Source of the DNA: Corinectria fuckeliana
Taxonomy: Eukaryota > Ascomycota > Sordariomycetes > Hypocreales > Nectriaceae
Assembly: GCA_019137255.1 (NCBI GenBank)
Contig: WPDH01000138.1
Span: 267,795-331,794, forward strand
Length of the DNA: 64,000 nt
Reading direction: 5' to 3'
The notes below the pieces were generated by a model, which saw only the letters and a program-made list of their open reading frames with translations, ran no database searches and was not told the origin of the DNA. Each line of letters begins with the position of its first letter. The first letter of the stretch is position 1. This document shows, piece by piece, positions 23,214 through 33,947 of this stretch. The position numbers and the translations under genes were made by a program.

Positions 23214-24871
23214 TCACTCCAGTCTTTGAAAGAAGACCCTACCTCCACTGGCCATCTTCCGGTCCGGAAACGTAATTTCTAGCCCCGATGGTTTCCCGTT
23301 GGCACCAATCCTAAACTCGGCCGCGAGAAGAGACTCAGGCAGTCTTGCCCCTTCCAACATGGCCATGTACGCAACCCAAAAGTCTCCCGATACGTGACGC
23401 AACGTTACCCGGGTCTTCCAAAGGAGGTCTGTACGGTTAGCAACTACATCCTGTCTGCTGAACCGACGTCGGTGGCTGCTTCGACGTAGCTGTAGGCGCC
23501 AAAGCCGGGAGCATGGTACTTTCCCGAGAGATTGCTTGTACTGAGTGATGGCGGTTGAGGCACCTTTGGCCTGTTTGGGAAGAGGATGGCATCGGGATTC
23601 TCTAGGTCTTCTTCGGCCTTGCGCTGTACGTCTCTGAAACTGTAAAAGGTTCTCAGCAAATGTCTTGCGTTGCCATCTCAACAACGTCAAAGCATACTCT
23701 TTTCCAATATCGTAACGTCGGCCTGGTGGAACTTCGAGCTTATCCTCAACAAGCCTCCTCATAATGACCTGCCGAACCGGACTTGGGTAGTTTGTGAGGA
23801 TAACAACGCCATAAGACAAGTCAGGGAACCAGTAGATCAAAGCACCATGTGCCGTAGTCGACCCAGAGTGCCAGTAGACGACACAGCCGTTGATGGTAGT
23901 CCGCCACCAAGCAAGCCCGTAGAGAGATACGTCCATTCCTTCTGCTGGACTGGGATTGTGGATAAAGCGAGGCCTTCGCATGTCGCTGTGCACTTCTTTC
24001 GACAGCGGCCCGTTCTCACGCAGAAGGCACTTGATCCATTTTGCATAGTCGACAACGCTGGATATTACTGCGCCTACTCCACTGAGAATCTCGGTGGGTA
24101 AGTAAGGGATCGCCTCGTAGCGCTGGTTCACCTTGTCCCACGAATACCCCGTGGACAAATGTCCTGGCGCGTCTTTGGCCTGTTGTAGATCGAGATAGGT
24201 CGAGTCCATTCTGAGAGGCTTCCATATAGTCTCCTTGATGACGTCCCCCAGCCACTTTCCTGTAAGCGTCTCGACGACATGCGAAAGCGTCTCGTACCCC
24301 TCGTGGTTGTACTGGAAATCCACGCGAGGTTGTGCACTTAAAGGAAAATGCCGAATGTTCCGAACTATGTCCTTGACCGTCCACGGTCTTCCATTCTCTT
24401 GGACGCGGATGGTCAAGTCATTACTACTCAGGCCTGTGCGATGACTGGCCGCATCCTCCAAGGTGAGGTGGTCTGTCGCCCATTGGTCTTGCGTAACAAA
24501 GTCGTCACGAATCACAGACGAGATTGGTGTTTTCCAGCCTCTAGACAGTTCCGGATGTTTCTTACTCTCAATCAAGTGTGCAAGGGTTGCGGTAGTAAAG
24601 GCCTTGGTCGTGGAACCGGCATACCAGAGAGTGTCTGGAGTTGCTGGGGTATCCGGCAAAGTCGCATAGCCGAAGCCCTGCAAGAGGATGTGTTAGACAC
24701 GAGGCTGGACGAGATTCGGTCATGTCAATGCCGTGTGCGAACCTCGGTGAAGACATCGTCGCCATCAACAACTGCGATGGACAAGCCTGCAACTTTCCAC
24801 TCATCCATCGTCTTGTGGACGAATTCGACAAATTCGAGCGTGAAGGGATTAGTGATCTTGGGGCTGCCCAT
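23214..24871 (-). CDS. Beta-lactamase-like (class C / transpeptidase fold) serine hydrolase, with an internal frame excursion
   Basis: A serine hydrolase of the beta-lactamase/esterase family; fungal members act as esterases or lactonases. Exon 1 is 24871-24743. A 65-nt intron (24678-24742, weak GTTCGC donor, CTAAC branch) precedes exon 2 from 24677. The STTK catalytic Ser/Lys motif is at residues 65-68, a YNHEGY segment stands in the Tyr-motif position, and HSG (in WHSGSTTAHG) is the KTG equivalent. No signal peptide. The main frame stays open to TGA 23214, but from about 23655 to 23455 its translation is an implausible Arg-rich stretch. In the same interval another frame gives a normal C-terminal domain (LSGKYHAPGFGAYSY). 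The original frame resumes with RHVSGDFW. Two compensating single-base shifts, or one weak intron plus one shift, are needed, so the gene may be damaged. Confidence 0.78.
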
Positions 24872-25759
24872 ATCTGCGGTGGGACAAGGATACTTCTACG
24901 ACTGATACGAAAAGACACCTATTAGGTGCATTCCATCTCTCAAATCTAGGAAAGTCGAGCTTGATTAATCGTACGGACAAGGGTGAATGGAGTGAGGGTC
25001 TGTCTTCTTGTTGCGCCAATATTGTGATTGAGTTGAGCGGGGTTGACAGAACGCTGACGTGATAAGACAACGACGGTTTAGGAAGGTCCCTGATTCCATT
25101 CCTTTCCTTGACTAACCAAGTGATCCTGATAGAGGAGGCACGTGGTTGTAGACGAGAGTGGGATCCGGCGTATTGCAGGGCTGCCCTTGTGTGCATTGCC
25201 CTTGCATAGAAATGGCACTGAGAAGCAAAGACGCGCCCATTTACTGAGTGTTGGCGGAAGAATTCCGACTGGAGGTTAACCAATATCCAATATTTGCTGC
25301 AATTGGCGGTTGTAATGGAGGAGGTTGGTGGTGAACTATAGTAATATGTCTATTTTCTTTCAACGTAAGTGGCATATTACGAATAACAGGGGCTCTTATT
25401 GCTCCTTGGAAAGTATAACCAAGACTAGATATTAGATTTACTACTCAACATCTGGAGAATGCTAGATATGCGTAGCGGGGGAAGAGAAACCACTAGTTTA
25501 GCTTGCTTAGAACGAGACAAGCATCGCTCGAAGTGTAAGACGCAATTCTCCACCGTCCAGATAACCGACTCTGACTCTAACTCTGATTCTGACGCCATTT
25601 GGTCAGCATGGTGGATTAGTAATAGTAGCGGCGCATCTTGGCAAAGACCGAGGCCGAGACTATACGTCGGCTTGAAGTCATCATCCATACCGAGCTGCTT
25701 GCCGAGTTTCTTATCGAGTTTAACCCATACAAACTCGGACACAGACAGTCACAGCATCC
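24872..25759. promoter_or_regulatory. Divergent promoter region, hydrolase / FAD monooxygenase
   Basis: The two flanking genes are transcribed away from each other across about 0.9 kb. A small hexamer repeat (CTGACTCTAACTCTGATTCTG) lies near 25568-25590, about 175 bp upstream of the monooxygenase start. No confident TATA box and no gene are seen. Confidence 0.35.
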
Positions 25760-26935
25760 ATGTCAGCCAGCAAGCCAATCCTGATCTCGGGCGGCGGCCT
25801 CGCATCGCTGCTGCTTGCCCAGTCTCTGCGGCTGTCCAAGATACCCTTCAAGATCTTCGAGCGCGATGCATCCTTTGTGTTCCGCGCCCAAGGCTACCGA
25901 CTGCGGCTGTCGTCGGAAGGGCTCGACGCCATCGAATCCGTGCTCGACGCCGCGACGTGGCAGCAGTTCTGGGACAGGTGCGGCAAGACGGGCGGCAGCG
26001 GCTTCAGCGCCTTCGACGCCGTGACCGGGGAGCAGACGGAGCACGTGGTGCCCGAGAAGCTGGCCTCGCGAGGCGGCAAGGTGGTCGGCATCGCCCGGGG
26101 CGACATGCGCAGCATCTTCTCCCAGGGCTGCGAGGAACACATCGAGTGGGCCAAGCACGTCACGGGCTACGAGCTCACCGGCGACGGCGTGCGTGCGACC
26201 TTCTCCGACGGCACCAGCTCGGTCGAGGGGTCGATGCTCGTCGGGGGCGAGGGCATCTACTCCAAGGTGGCCAGGCAGCTCTCGGGCGGGAGGCTGAAGG
26301 TCTACGACACGGGCGCCCGGGGCATACACGGCCAGGCGCCCTCGGCGGCCTTCAGGGGGCTGGGAGAGGGCGTCTTCCGGCTGCGAGACGACACTCGCCC
26401 CGACGGTGCCGTCTTCATCATCACCAACGTCCGCGCCGACGACATGGACGACCCCGACGTGCAGTTCGGCTGGACCATGGGCGGTCAGCCCGGCGTCATC
26501 CGGGCCCCCAACGACGACTACACCATTGTCGGCAAGACGGCTGCGGACATCGCCAAGTCCATCTCCAACGACTGGCACCCACGCTTCAAGCCGCTGTTCG
26601 ACAACATGGTCGAGGCTGAGGCCGCCTTCTGGAAGATCACCTGCTCGACGCCGTCGGGCGTGCCGGAATGGCCCAACGACCCGCGCGTGACCGTCATTGG
26701 CGATGCCGTCCATTCCATGACGCCCGCGGGAGGCATCGGCGCCAACACGGCTGTCCGGGACTCGGCCTTGCTGGGGAGGCTGCTGCGTGAAGCTGGTGGC
26801 TACAAGCCTGGCGTCACGGCTGCCTACGAGCAGGAGATGAGAATCTACGCCGGCAAGGCTGTCCACGAGAGCTACTCCACCGCAGTGGCCTCGTTTGGAA
26901 TCGACATCGATGAAAAGTCTAGCCCGGTGGTATGA
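25760..26935 (+). CDS. FAD-dependent aromatic-ring monooxygenase (PHBH-like, group A)
   Basis: A 391-aa single-component flavoprotein hydroxylase expected to use NAD(P)H and O2 to hydroxylate or epoxidise a small aromatic or polyketide substrate. The N-terminal dinucleotide fold has ISGGGLASLLLA (residues 9-20; GxGxxx variant GGGLA). A degenerate DG-type motif, VGGEGIYSKV, is at 161-170. The ribityl-binding GD motif with its following helix is VIGDAVHSMTPAGGIGAN (312-329). The substrate-binding middle domain contains MGGQPG. No introns, no membrane segment. The gene is clearly more GC-rich than its neighbours, which keeps a 398-codon antisense frame open; that antisense frame is an artefact. 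High GC and lack of introns are compatible with relatively recent acquisition but do not prove it. The substrate is unknown. Confidence 0.9.
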   Translation: MSASKPILISGGGLASLLLAQSLRLSKIPFKIFERDASFVFRAQGYRLRLSSEGLDAIESVLDAATWQQFWDRCGKTGGSGFSAFDAVTGEQTEHVVPEKLASRGGKVVGIARGDMRSIFSQGCEEHIEWAKHVTGYELTGDGVRATFSDGTSSVEGSMLVGGEGIYSKVARQLSGGRLKVYDTGARGIHGQAPSAAFRGLGEGVFRLRDDTRPDGAVFIITNVRADDMDDPDVQFGWTMGGQPGVIRAPNDDYTIVGKTAADIAKSISNDWHPRFKPLFDNMVEAEAAFWKITCSTPSGVPEWPNDPRVTVIGDAVHSMTPAGGIGANTAVRDSALLGRLLREAGGYKPGVTAAYEQEMRIYAGKAVHESYSTAVASFGIDIDEKSSPVV

Positions 26936-27662
26936 GCATGTATAATCAAGAAGAGGCACAGAAGAGTCATCCTAGGCCCAGCTTCACACGTTCCACTTTC
27001 CGTCTTCCTTCGAAAACCGGGCAACAGCGCCACATCCCTTCTCTCAGGTCGTTTGTTGATGTTGGCAAGACAAACCTTTTCGACAAGGTCCGTTTGCTGC
27101 TGCCAGCAGACGTTGACTAGACAGATTGCTGTCGTAATTCCCCAACCATGCATGAATGTGCCACATTATTGCTCACCCTATAACAACTCTGCCGAGGGAT
27201 TCAGTGAACGGTAATGAGATGTCCGAGGTACGTGGCAGAAGCTCTGCGGACTAGAGAGCGACCATCACACATACCCAAGTAGCCGTATTGGCAGCGCCTT
27301 TGTTATACTTGCCAACCCAGATATCCACCGGGCAGGCTAAGAGAACACCGCCAGCACCAGCGTGAACACAAGCAGAACAAAGACAGCCCGGTCCCCTTTT
27401 TGATTTTGGGATCGAATAAGGCATTTTTTTCTTCCAGCTGGAACAGTTAACAAAGGTTCTGCGGCGTTCAGCCAGAACCGACTTCTCCAAACTGTCATAA
27501 ATAAGCCAGTCGCGTAGACTTTGACTGAAAACAATCCAATCCAAACCACTCCAATCCTACAACACCACGTTAGAGCCAGACAGCACCATTTCGCAACAAA
27601 TCACCCCATCTCGCAGTTTCTAATATACACCCAGACTCAGTTTAACCCACCTATCTTTCAAA
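26936..27662. other. Intergenic region; kinesin upstream
   Basis: No gene is supported. A C/A-rich leader (27560-27660) precedes the kinesin start codon. Confidence 0.5.
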
Positions 27663-29580
27663 ATGACTGACACCACTGATTCCAGAGCCAAGGTGCTCCT
27701 CCAGCAGCACCTCCGGAAGCAGGAGATGGACGCTGTTTTCATGCGTCACATAGATGGTTCTATTAGTACTTGTGCAGAGACTTCTGCCGCTCCGACTTTC
27801 ATTGACAAGAAAGACACCATCGTCGCCGTTCGCGTTCGACCTCGTCTTGAAGAAGAAAAGGCTGAAGGCGAGCCACAGGCTGTCATCCCGCGCTCCGGTT
27901 CATATGGCGATGTTGACACTTTTCAGCTCTGTAATGGAGGCTATTCTTTGCAGGCAGGTTCTTTCCTTTCCCCATGATCCATAAATTGGTTACATCTACT
28001 AACTAAAGTATTAGAAATATTCCTTCCAAGTTGACCGAGTGTACCATCCCGAGTCCATCACCGAAGACATCTTCGACGACCTCGTCGAACCTCTCATTAC
28101 TCACGTCTACAACGGCGGCACTGCAACCCTGTTTGCTCACGGTCAGACAGGCTCTGGCAAGACTCATACCGTCAGCCAACTCCAGAACCTCGCGGCCAAG
28201 GCCATTTTCGAGGGCCACGACAAGCGCAACCTCCAAGTCTGGCTGACCATCTTCGAACTAGCCGGCAACTCGGCGAGCGATCTCCTTGTCAAGGACAAGG
28301 TGATTAATATCCGCGATGACGGGCTTGGAAACACTCGTCTCCAAGGCGCTGCTGAAGTCAGCATCAGGAACCCCGAGGCCATGTTGAGTTACATGGAAAC
28401 GGCTTCTGCCCAACGACGCACTGCTACCACCGACAAGAACAGCGCCTCGTCGCGGTCGCACTCCATCTGCCGCATCCGGGTCGCCAGGAGCGACAGCAGC
28501 GACGGCAGCGTAGGAGAGCTGTATCTCGTCGACCTCGCAGGCTCCGAAGCCGCCCGCGACACAAGCGCGCACGGCTCACAGCGCGTCGCGGAGACGCGCC
28601 AGATCAACCTCAGCCTCTCGACTCTCAACACATGTATTAGAGCCAAGGCCGGGATTGATTCAGGCTCCAAGACGAGGGCGAAAGTGCCCTTCCGACAGGC
28701 TGCCCTCACACGGGTGCTAAGGCACATCTTCGACCCTGAATCCCACAAGGCATGTAAGATGGTTGTACTAGCCTGTGTCAACCCGTGTCTCGAGGATGTC
28801 GAGTCCAGCAAAAACACCCTTCGATACGCTCAAAGTTGTCGCGGCATGGTGGCCAAAAAGAAGACGGTTGTATACAATCCCAACGTGCCTACCACATGGA
28901 ACAACCCCCAGCTCAAGGCCTGGATCAGGTTGAATTCAGGCTCACCTGCCATCGATGACGTTCTTCTTGCACCCTCTGAATCTGGTGCCCAGCTTGTCGC
29001 CCTCGACCCCAAAACGTTCGTGGAGCGTTGTCTTAAGACTCCCGGCGTGACTCCTGACCAAGCTGCGGCCTTCCAAGCGAAGCTCTGGCTCATGTACAGA
29101 GACGCTAAAAAGAGACGATTCATGAAGCAGGCCTCGTCTGCTGACAAGGCCTCGTCAGCAGACGAGGCCTCTACCGCTCCACGAGCCACCAGCGAAGATC
29201 CCGACCCCAGCGCTCATCTTCTCTGCTTCAAGGACCGCATCCGTCCTGGAATGGTAGTGGAGTGGGGGTGTCCTGGGGAGAAGCATGATAGCATGAAGCT
29301 GGCCGTTGTGCTTTCCATCGTTGCTCCCCTACCCTCTCCCTTACACTCTCTACTTGATTATTCTGGCAAATTAGAACAGCTTCTCGGACCCGAACCCGAG
29401 CAACAGAAGAAGCAAAAAACTGAATATCTCTGTGCCCTGGTAACTGCCGTTCACACCATGGTGAACACGGGCTACGACATACATTTGTGGGAGCAATTCG
29501 TGGTGCGTGTTGAAGACATGAAGCGTGAGGTCATTCTGGTATATGACGAGCAAGCTAGACATTGCTTTATTCAGGTTTAG
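27663..29580 (+). CDS. Atypical kinesin motor protein, 618 aa
   Basis: Microtubule motor ATPase. The motor domain spans about residues 45-390: first strand TIVAVRVRPR, P-loop GQTGSGKT at 140-147, switch I NSASSRSHS, switch II LVDLAGSEAARD, and the late motor segment KNTLRYAQSCRGM. After the motor the family's usual stalk is missing. Instead there is a short repeat (ASSADKASSADEAS) and a compact C-terminal domain (RPGMVVEWGCPGEKHD... VYDEQARHCFIQV) not recognised from known kinesins. The motor near the N-terminus and the small size recall kinesin-13-like or other divergent fungal kinesins; subfamily is undecided. One intron: 27954-28014 with a GC donor and TACTAAC branch preserves the conserved KYSFQVDRVYH strand. 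The alternative, GT 27958 to AG 28030 (73 nt), is also in frame but drops it. Confidence 0.88.
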
Positions 29581-32451
29581 ATAGTTGTGCTACGAGCTCA
29601 CCGAAAGATTATTAATAGGAGTCGGCAATATCGACGAGATTAGATTTAGAGGATGATAAACAACAGATTCTAATATAACAGACACTGCGTTCATAGTCTT
29701 GGTATATCCTTTTTCATAAATAGTAGAATTAATTTAACTTAATCTTATATATTGTCCTCAAAGGTAGGTAATTGAAGACGTAATATCAACGGCGCTGAAA
29801 CAAGCAGATGTAGAGCTACAGCTGTGGATTCAGAGCTCGCTTGTCTTCGATGGGAGTCGAGTCTGGGCCAGTGTCGGAGGCGACAGCAGTAGCGGTGATG
29901 AGACAAGGAATATTGCTAGTAGTAGTAGTAGTACTTATCTTAGTCTTGAGAGCCAAATTCGGGGCTAACGACCTCTTGAACCCGGTAATAGTTGGAGGCG
30001 TTCCATCCTCGGCGTAGTTGATCTCAATCACCAGCTCTATCGCTGCAGCTCTTTGCTGAGTTGTTGTTCAGGACACTTATACTCTGAACAGCTGTTTGGA
30101 AGAGACTCATTGCAGTACTTCTCGTAGCAAGGAGTGGGAGTTTCACATTCTGTAGAAGTTACAGTTTACGACGAGTAGTGAGAGCCATCAAGCCGAAAGC
30201 TCTAGATCTTTCCGTCACCCCTTCACAGGAAAGAGTTCTAATCCTGTCTAGTCCGTTTGCCTTGAACAACGTCGCGCCTCAGACAAAGCATAGTTCTGTT
30301 TTTCATCCACCCTCGTTCAGTTCTATGGCTTTGAGCTGAATCATAATCCCGGACTGCTTGATAATAAAATATCCATATCCAACCGACCGTTTCGTTTCGT
30401 CTGCGCTGCCACTCTACAAAGTTCCTGGCGGTGCGGAGGGGCGGAGGCTCGTTTGAGAGACTGGCAAGAGAATGGAGCGATTTGGAATCTATCGTAAGAA
30501 AGACAAACATTCGAGTCATGGTAGAAGTGCCGCCGCACTCTGGGTCACCTCCCATACTTCTAACCCAACTGCAAGAGCGATCACAAAGACATTTGATGTC
30601 GGCCATGGTGGCGTCTCGAAGATTGGGTATGTTTAGTTTCTTATCACTGACACACTCCGCAAGAAACCGACGGACTAACTCATCAATGACTGAGCCATTT
30701 TGTGTTTACCTTGTCTCACCCTTAGTACTCCACGAAGTGAACCGGCGGCATTGAAATAGTACCGAGTCAACTAATCCGAATCTTCCCCATAGCATCAAGG
30801 AACAGCCGATCAGACTCCTCAGTGTACACTGTGCGGATAACTGTAGCTAGTAGGTTAGTCACATTAAGGCAGCCTGTCTGTAACATCACATATGTTACCC
30901 ACCCCATGTTCCTCGTGCATACTTAAAACTGGGGGTGCGGTGCATGGTATCAGCGAGTAGCGACATGTGCTTGATGGCGATAGGGTTGGGGCTTGGTATT
31001 CGCGGACGTTGGGCATCAGTCATGAATTCACGACAGTAATTCAAATGTTTCTGTGATGGTCATTTCGGTGGAGAAACGAAGAGGCAGGCTCAGCCAGCTG
31101 AAAGGATGAAGGACGAGACGCCAGGGTCCCCAGACCGCTCAATGAAGGATGAGCTTTACCTAGATTAGTTGCCTAGCTACTCCTTGTACGATGCCCCCAC
31201 TGTAGTCTACAAGGCCATTCACTGGTGGATAATCTTCACTACTGAAAAGGAGTGAGGCACGCAATCATTGGTCCTGGTTGCCTTATTAGAATCATCGAGA
31301 TCCGTGATATTAGCCCGGCCGACAACAATAAGTACACTGTACGGCTGATTTGAGGTTGATGTGTCAAGGTTTTACAGCGAGTTGGTGCAACCGAGAAGTG
31401 GGAGAAGTAGTAGTGGCCGAGGAGGCTGGTAGTCGATGATAGTATTGTTATTAGACATGATCGCAGAGACACCGGGCATAATACACCCCTACATACTATT
31501 TCACTATGATAGCATTGGTCTGTTCCCGCCTGTATTGTTATCAAGCCGGAGTTTTGAGGAAATCATCAAGTAACTCAACCATAAAACCGGATGTTTACTG
31601 TCAGTTCCTCTAACGACATGCGTCTGTTTCCCCTCTTATCCACTCTTCAGCTTGACGTTGGGCATTAGCCAGGGCTAGGCAAGAACAATAATTCCGCTCT
31701 ACGAGTGCACTTGGTAGATACAACATGCCCATAGCGACATCTGCACATGGCTGTGTCATAAAATAACATAGAAGACTGTCTAGCCGTTTATTCCTACTTG
31801 GGGATATATTCCAGACTCCTAATGGATACTCACTGGCCAGGATCACCCGTGTAAGGCATGCCTGATGTTTCAGACGAGATCCACGTGATGTGAATCGCTG
31901 TTTTGGCAAAACATGCCAAGCTCTGTTGGGTCGTGACAATGTAACGCAAGTGTCCTCTAGTAGAAACACCGGAGAAGTCGGGCATTATTCCGCCTTTTAA
32001 GAATGGAAAAGAAACCCACATGACCCATCAGACTCGGGATCCTGACCCGGACCTCACCATCGAGACGTATGGCAATTGGTCCATGTACAGCCTAAACTGT
32101 AGCATTGAACTGTCGGAGCTACATTAAGACACCCTTCGACGACGACTGCAATTTATGTGGCGCGATCGGGCCCAGCGCAGCACCAGAAGATATTTGTTTG
32201 GTAATTCATTCGGATGCGCAGTCTCCTTTGAGAATCGGGTCCGTTGTGGAGGTGAATGCTGCTCCGTGTACCAAAGCAGTAAGTTGAGGTTCATCTCCGT
32301 GAAACTGTTGATCAAGACAGGCTAATGGCTTTCTCTTTCATTGAGGTTTGAATATAAAGGGTCTTGTAGGCCGTTGGTGAGATAGGCAGCTCAAACTTCA
32401 CTTCTCACTTCAACCATCGCTCGTCCTTATCTCTACGCTCAATCCTTTGCA
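29581..32451. other. Long intergenic region (2.9 kb)
   Basis: No gene is supported on either strand. An open stretch at 29816-30031 (-) lacks an ATG and contains a short ACT repeat. Many short open frames at 30.2-32.3 kb have no recognisable content. The right end carries the AA9 promoter. Confidence 0.5.
32353..32359 (+). promoter_or_regulatory. TATA box of the AA9 gene
   Basis: TATAAAG lies 93 bp upstream of the start codon at 32452, followed by a C/T-rich leader. Confidence 0.5.
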
Positions 32452-33180
32452 ATGCATACCACACTCCTCACCGGTCTCTTCGCCGCCCTCTTGGCTGGGT
32501 CTGCTCACGGCCACGGCCATGTAGCTACCATCGTCGCAGAAGGCGTCACCTACACCGGCGGTATTCCATCGAGCGCCCCCGCTGACGCAGTGGGATGGGC
32601 TGCCGATAATCAGGACAATGGCTTCGTAGCCCCCGATGCCTTCGCCACCGCCGACATCATCTGCCACAAGAGCGCTACGCCCGTGTCCAACGCCGTGGCT
32701 GTCGCTGCCGGGAACACCATCACCTTGACCTGGAGCACCTGGCCCGAGTCTCATCACGGACCAGTCATCGACTACCTTGCGCCTGTTTCTGGTGACTTCT
32801 CTAGCATCACCAAAGCGGATCTTCTATGGACCAAGATTGACGAGGAGGGTCTTATTTCAGGCTCCAACCCTGGTCTGTGGGCTGCCGACGATCTTGTCAG
32901 CAATGGGTTTTCGTGGACCGTCACCATTCCCAGCAGTCTCAGTCCAGGAAACTATGTTCTTCGCCACGAAATCATCGCTCTCCACTCCGCCGGCCAGGCC
33001 AACGGAGCTCAGTCCTACCCTCAGTGTATCAACCTGAACGTTACTGGCAGTGGCTCAACTGCGCTTCAGGGAGGAGACTTTACCACGTTCTATACTCCTG
33101 AGGACCCTGGTATTCTTTTCAACCTCTATGAATCTTTCGATAGTTATACTATTCCAGGACCTACAGTCGAGGTACTCTAA
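32452..33180 (+). CDS. AA9 lytic polysaccharide monooxygenase (secreted, copper-dependent)
   Basis: A 242-aa single-domain enzyme that oxidatively cleaves cellulose or related beta-glucans outside the cell. The signal peptide covers residues 1-20, leaving HGHVATIV with His21 as the copper-binding N-terminal His1. The second brace histidine is H102 (SHHGPVIDY). The axial tyrosine is Y189 within QSYPQC, and C71/C192 probably form the conserved disulfide. The segment LRHEIIALH is the usual AA9 core strand. No CBM1 or linker follows; the C-terminus is a short Pro/Thr-containing tail. Single exon, normal length, intact. It needs an external electron donor, such as cellobiose dehydrogenase, which is not in this window. 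Confidence 0.94.
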   Translation: MHTTLLTGLFAALLAGSAHGHGHVATIVAEGVTYTGGIPSSAPADAVGWAADNQDNGFVAPDAFATADIICHKSATPVSNAVAVAAGNTITLTWSTWPESHHGPVIDYLAPVSGDFSSITKADLLWTKIDEEGLISGSNPGLWAADDLVSNGFSWTVTIPSSLSPGNYVLRHEIIALHSAGQANGAQSYPQCINLNVTGSGSTALQGGDFTTFYTPEDPGILFNLYESFDSYTIPGPTVEVL

Positions 33181-33947
33181 GCGGCTGTTCGTGTCATCGG
33201 TTGAGCCGTGTGATGACTGGGTTTTATGGTGTTGAGTTGAATGGGTTCAATGTACAGATGTTTGCAAAGTTATTACTGGCATTTTCTCTCTAGGAGCCAC
33301 CTTGTACCACCACTCGCTAAGTAGTATCATTAAGGGCGTGCTTTTCCCTTTATTGAATTGATACGCTTGTTTTTGCCCCTTTGATTTGACTGACCAAGCT
33401 GTCGGAGTGGCTGCTTTCCTTGATGTCTTGTTTTCTTCACCATTTGAAGTGCAATCGCTTTTGATCTATTTACTGAAATTGCCCTTCTTACAATATTTGT
33501 TCTTGGAAGACGGTAATCCCTATTTCGAACCTACTTTTCTAGTCTACAGGGTAAGTGTTGGTGTCCGGGCTGGTGTGTTCACGCTGAAGTGAGCCAACCA
33601 CTAACAAACTGCGCGTTGCTGCTTGTGAAGCCTATATTTTTGACAATTCGGGGCATTGTGAACCTTATGCCCAATATCCGCTTGTAAATGTGCCTGTCCG
33701 TGACGACGGTTTCGCAAACCGCCATTTTCGACGTGTCTCGGCTTCTCTGATGCTAGGCAACTCCAGCATTGCAGAGTAAGATATTGACAGGATAAAACAG
33801 CCGGCACTCGGTGTTCCCCCAATTCAGTGCGGGACACTTTGGAGGCCAGTCAAGTTCCTCAAGCCCTGCACTTGCAGAGGATGCATTAATAAAAATGTCA
33901 ACAGCCACTCACCCTCTCATGCACTTATATCCCTTCTTGGTTTCTAA
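33181..33947. other. Intergenic region
   Basis: Short open frames at 33386-33592 (+) and 33601-33837 (-) show no recognisable family. Probably the AA9 3' UTR followed by spacer and debris of the next pseudogene. Confidence 0.45.

Noticed and set aside
25763..26959. 398-codon open frame antisense to the FAD monooxygenase
   Set aside because: Its composition is Arg/Asp/Gly/Val/Ala/His-rich, typical of the complement of a GC-rich gene. No motifs are present, and the sense strand is an unmistakable flavoprotein.
29816..30031. 71-codon minus-strand frame after the kinesin
   Set aside because: It begins without an ATG, has no splice partner, and includes a simple ACT repeat.
30180..30270. Possible tRNA (T-arm-like GAGTTCTAATCCT)
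   Set aside because: No matching acceptor stem, D-arm or anticodon arm could be paired around it.
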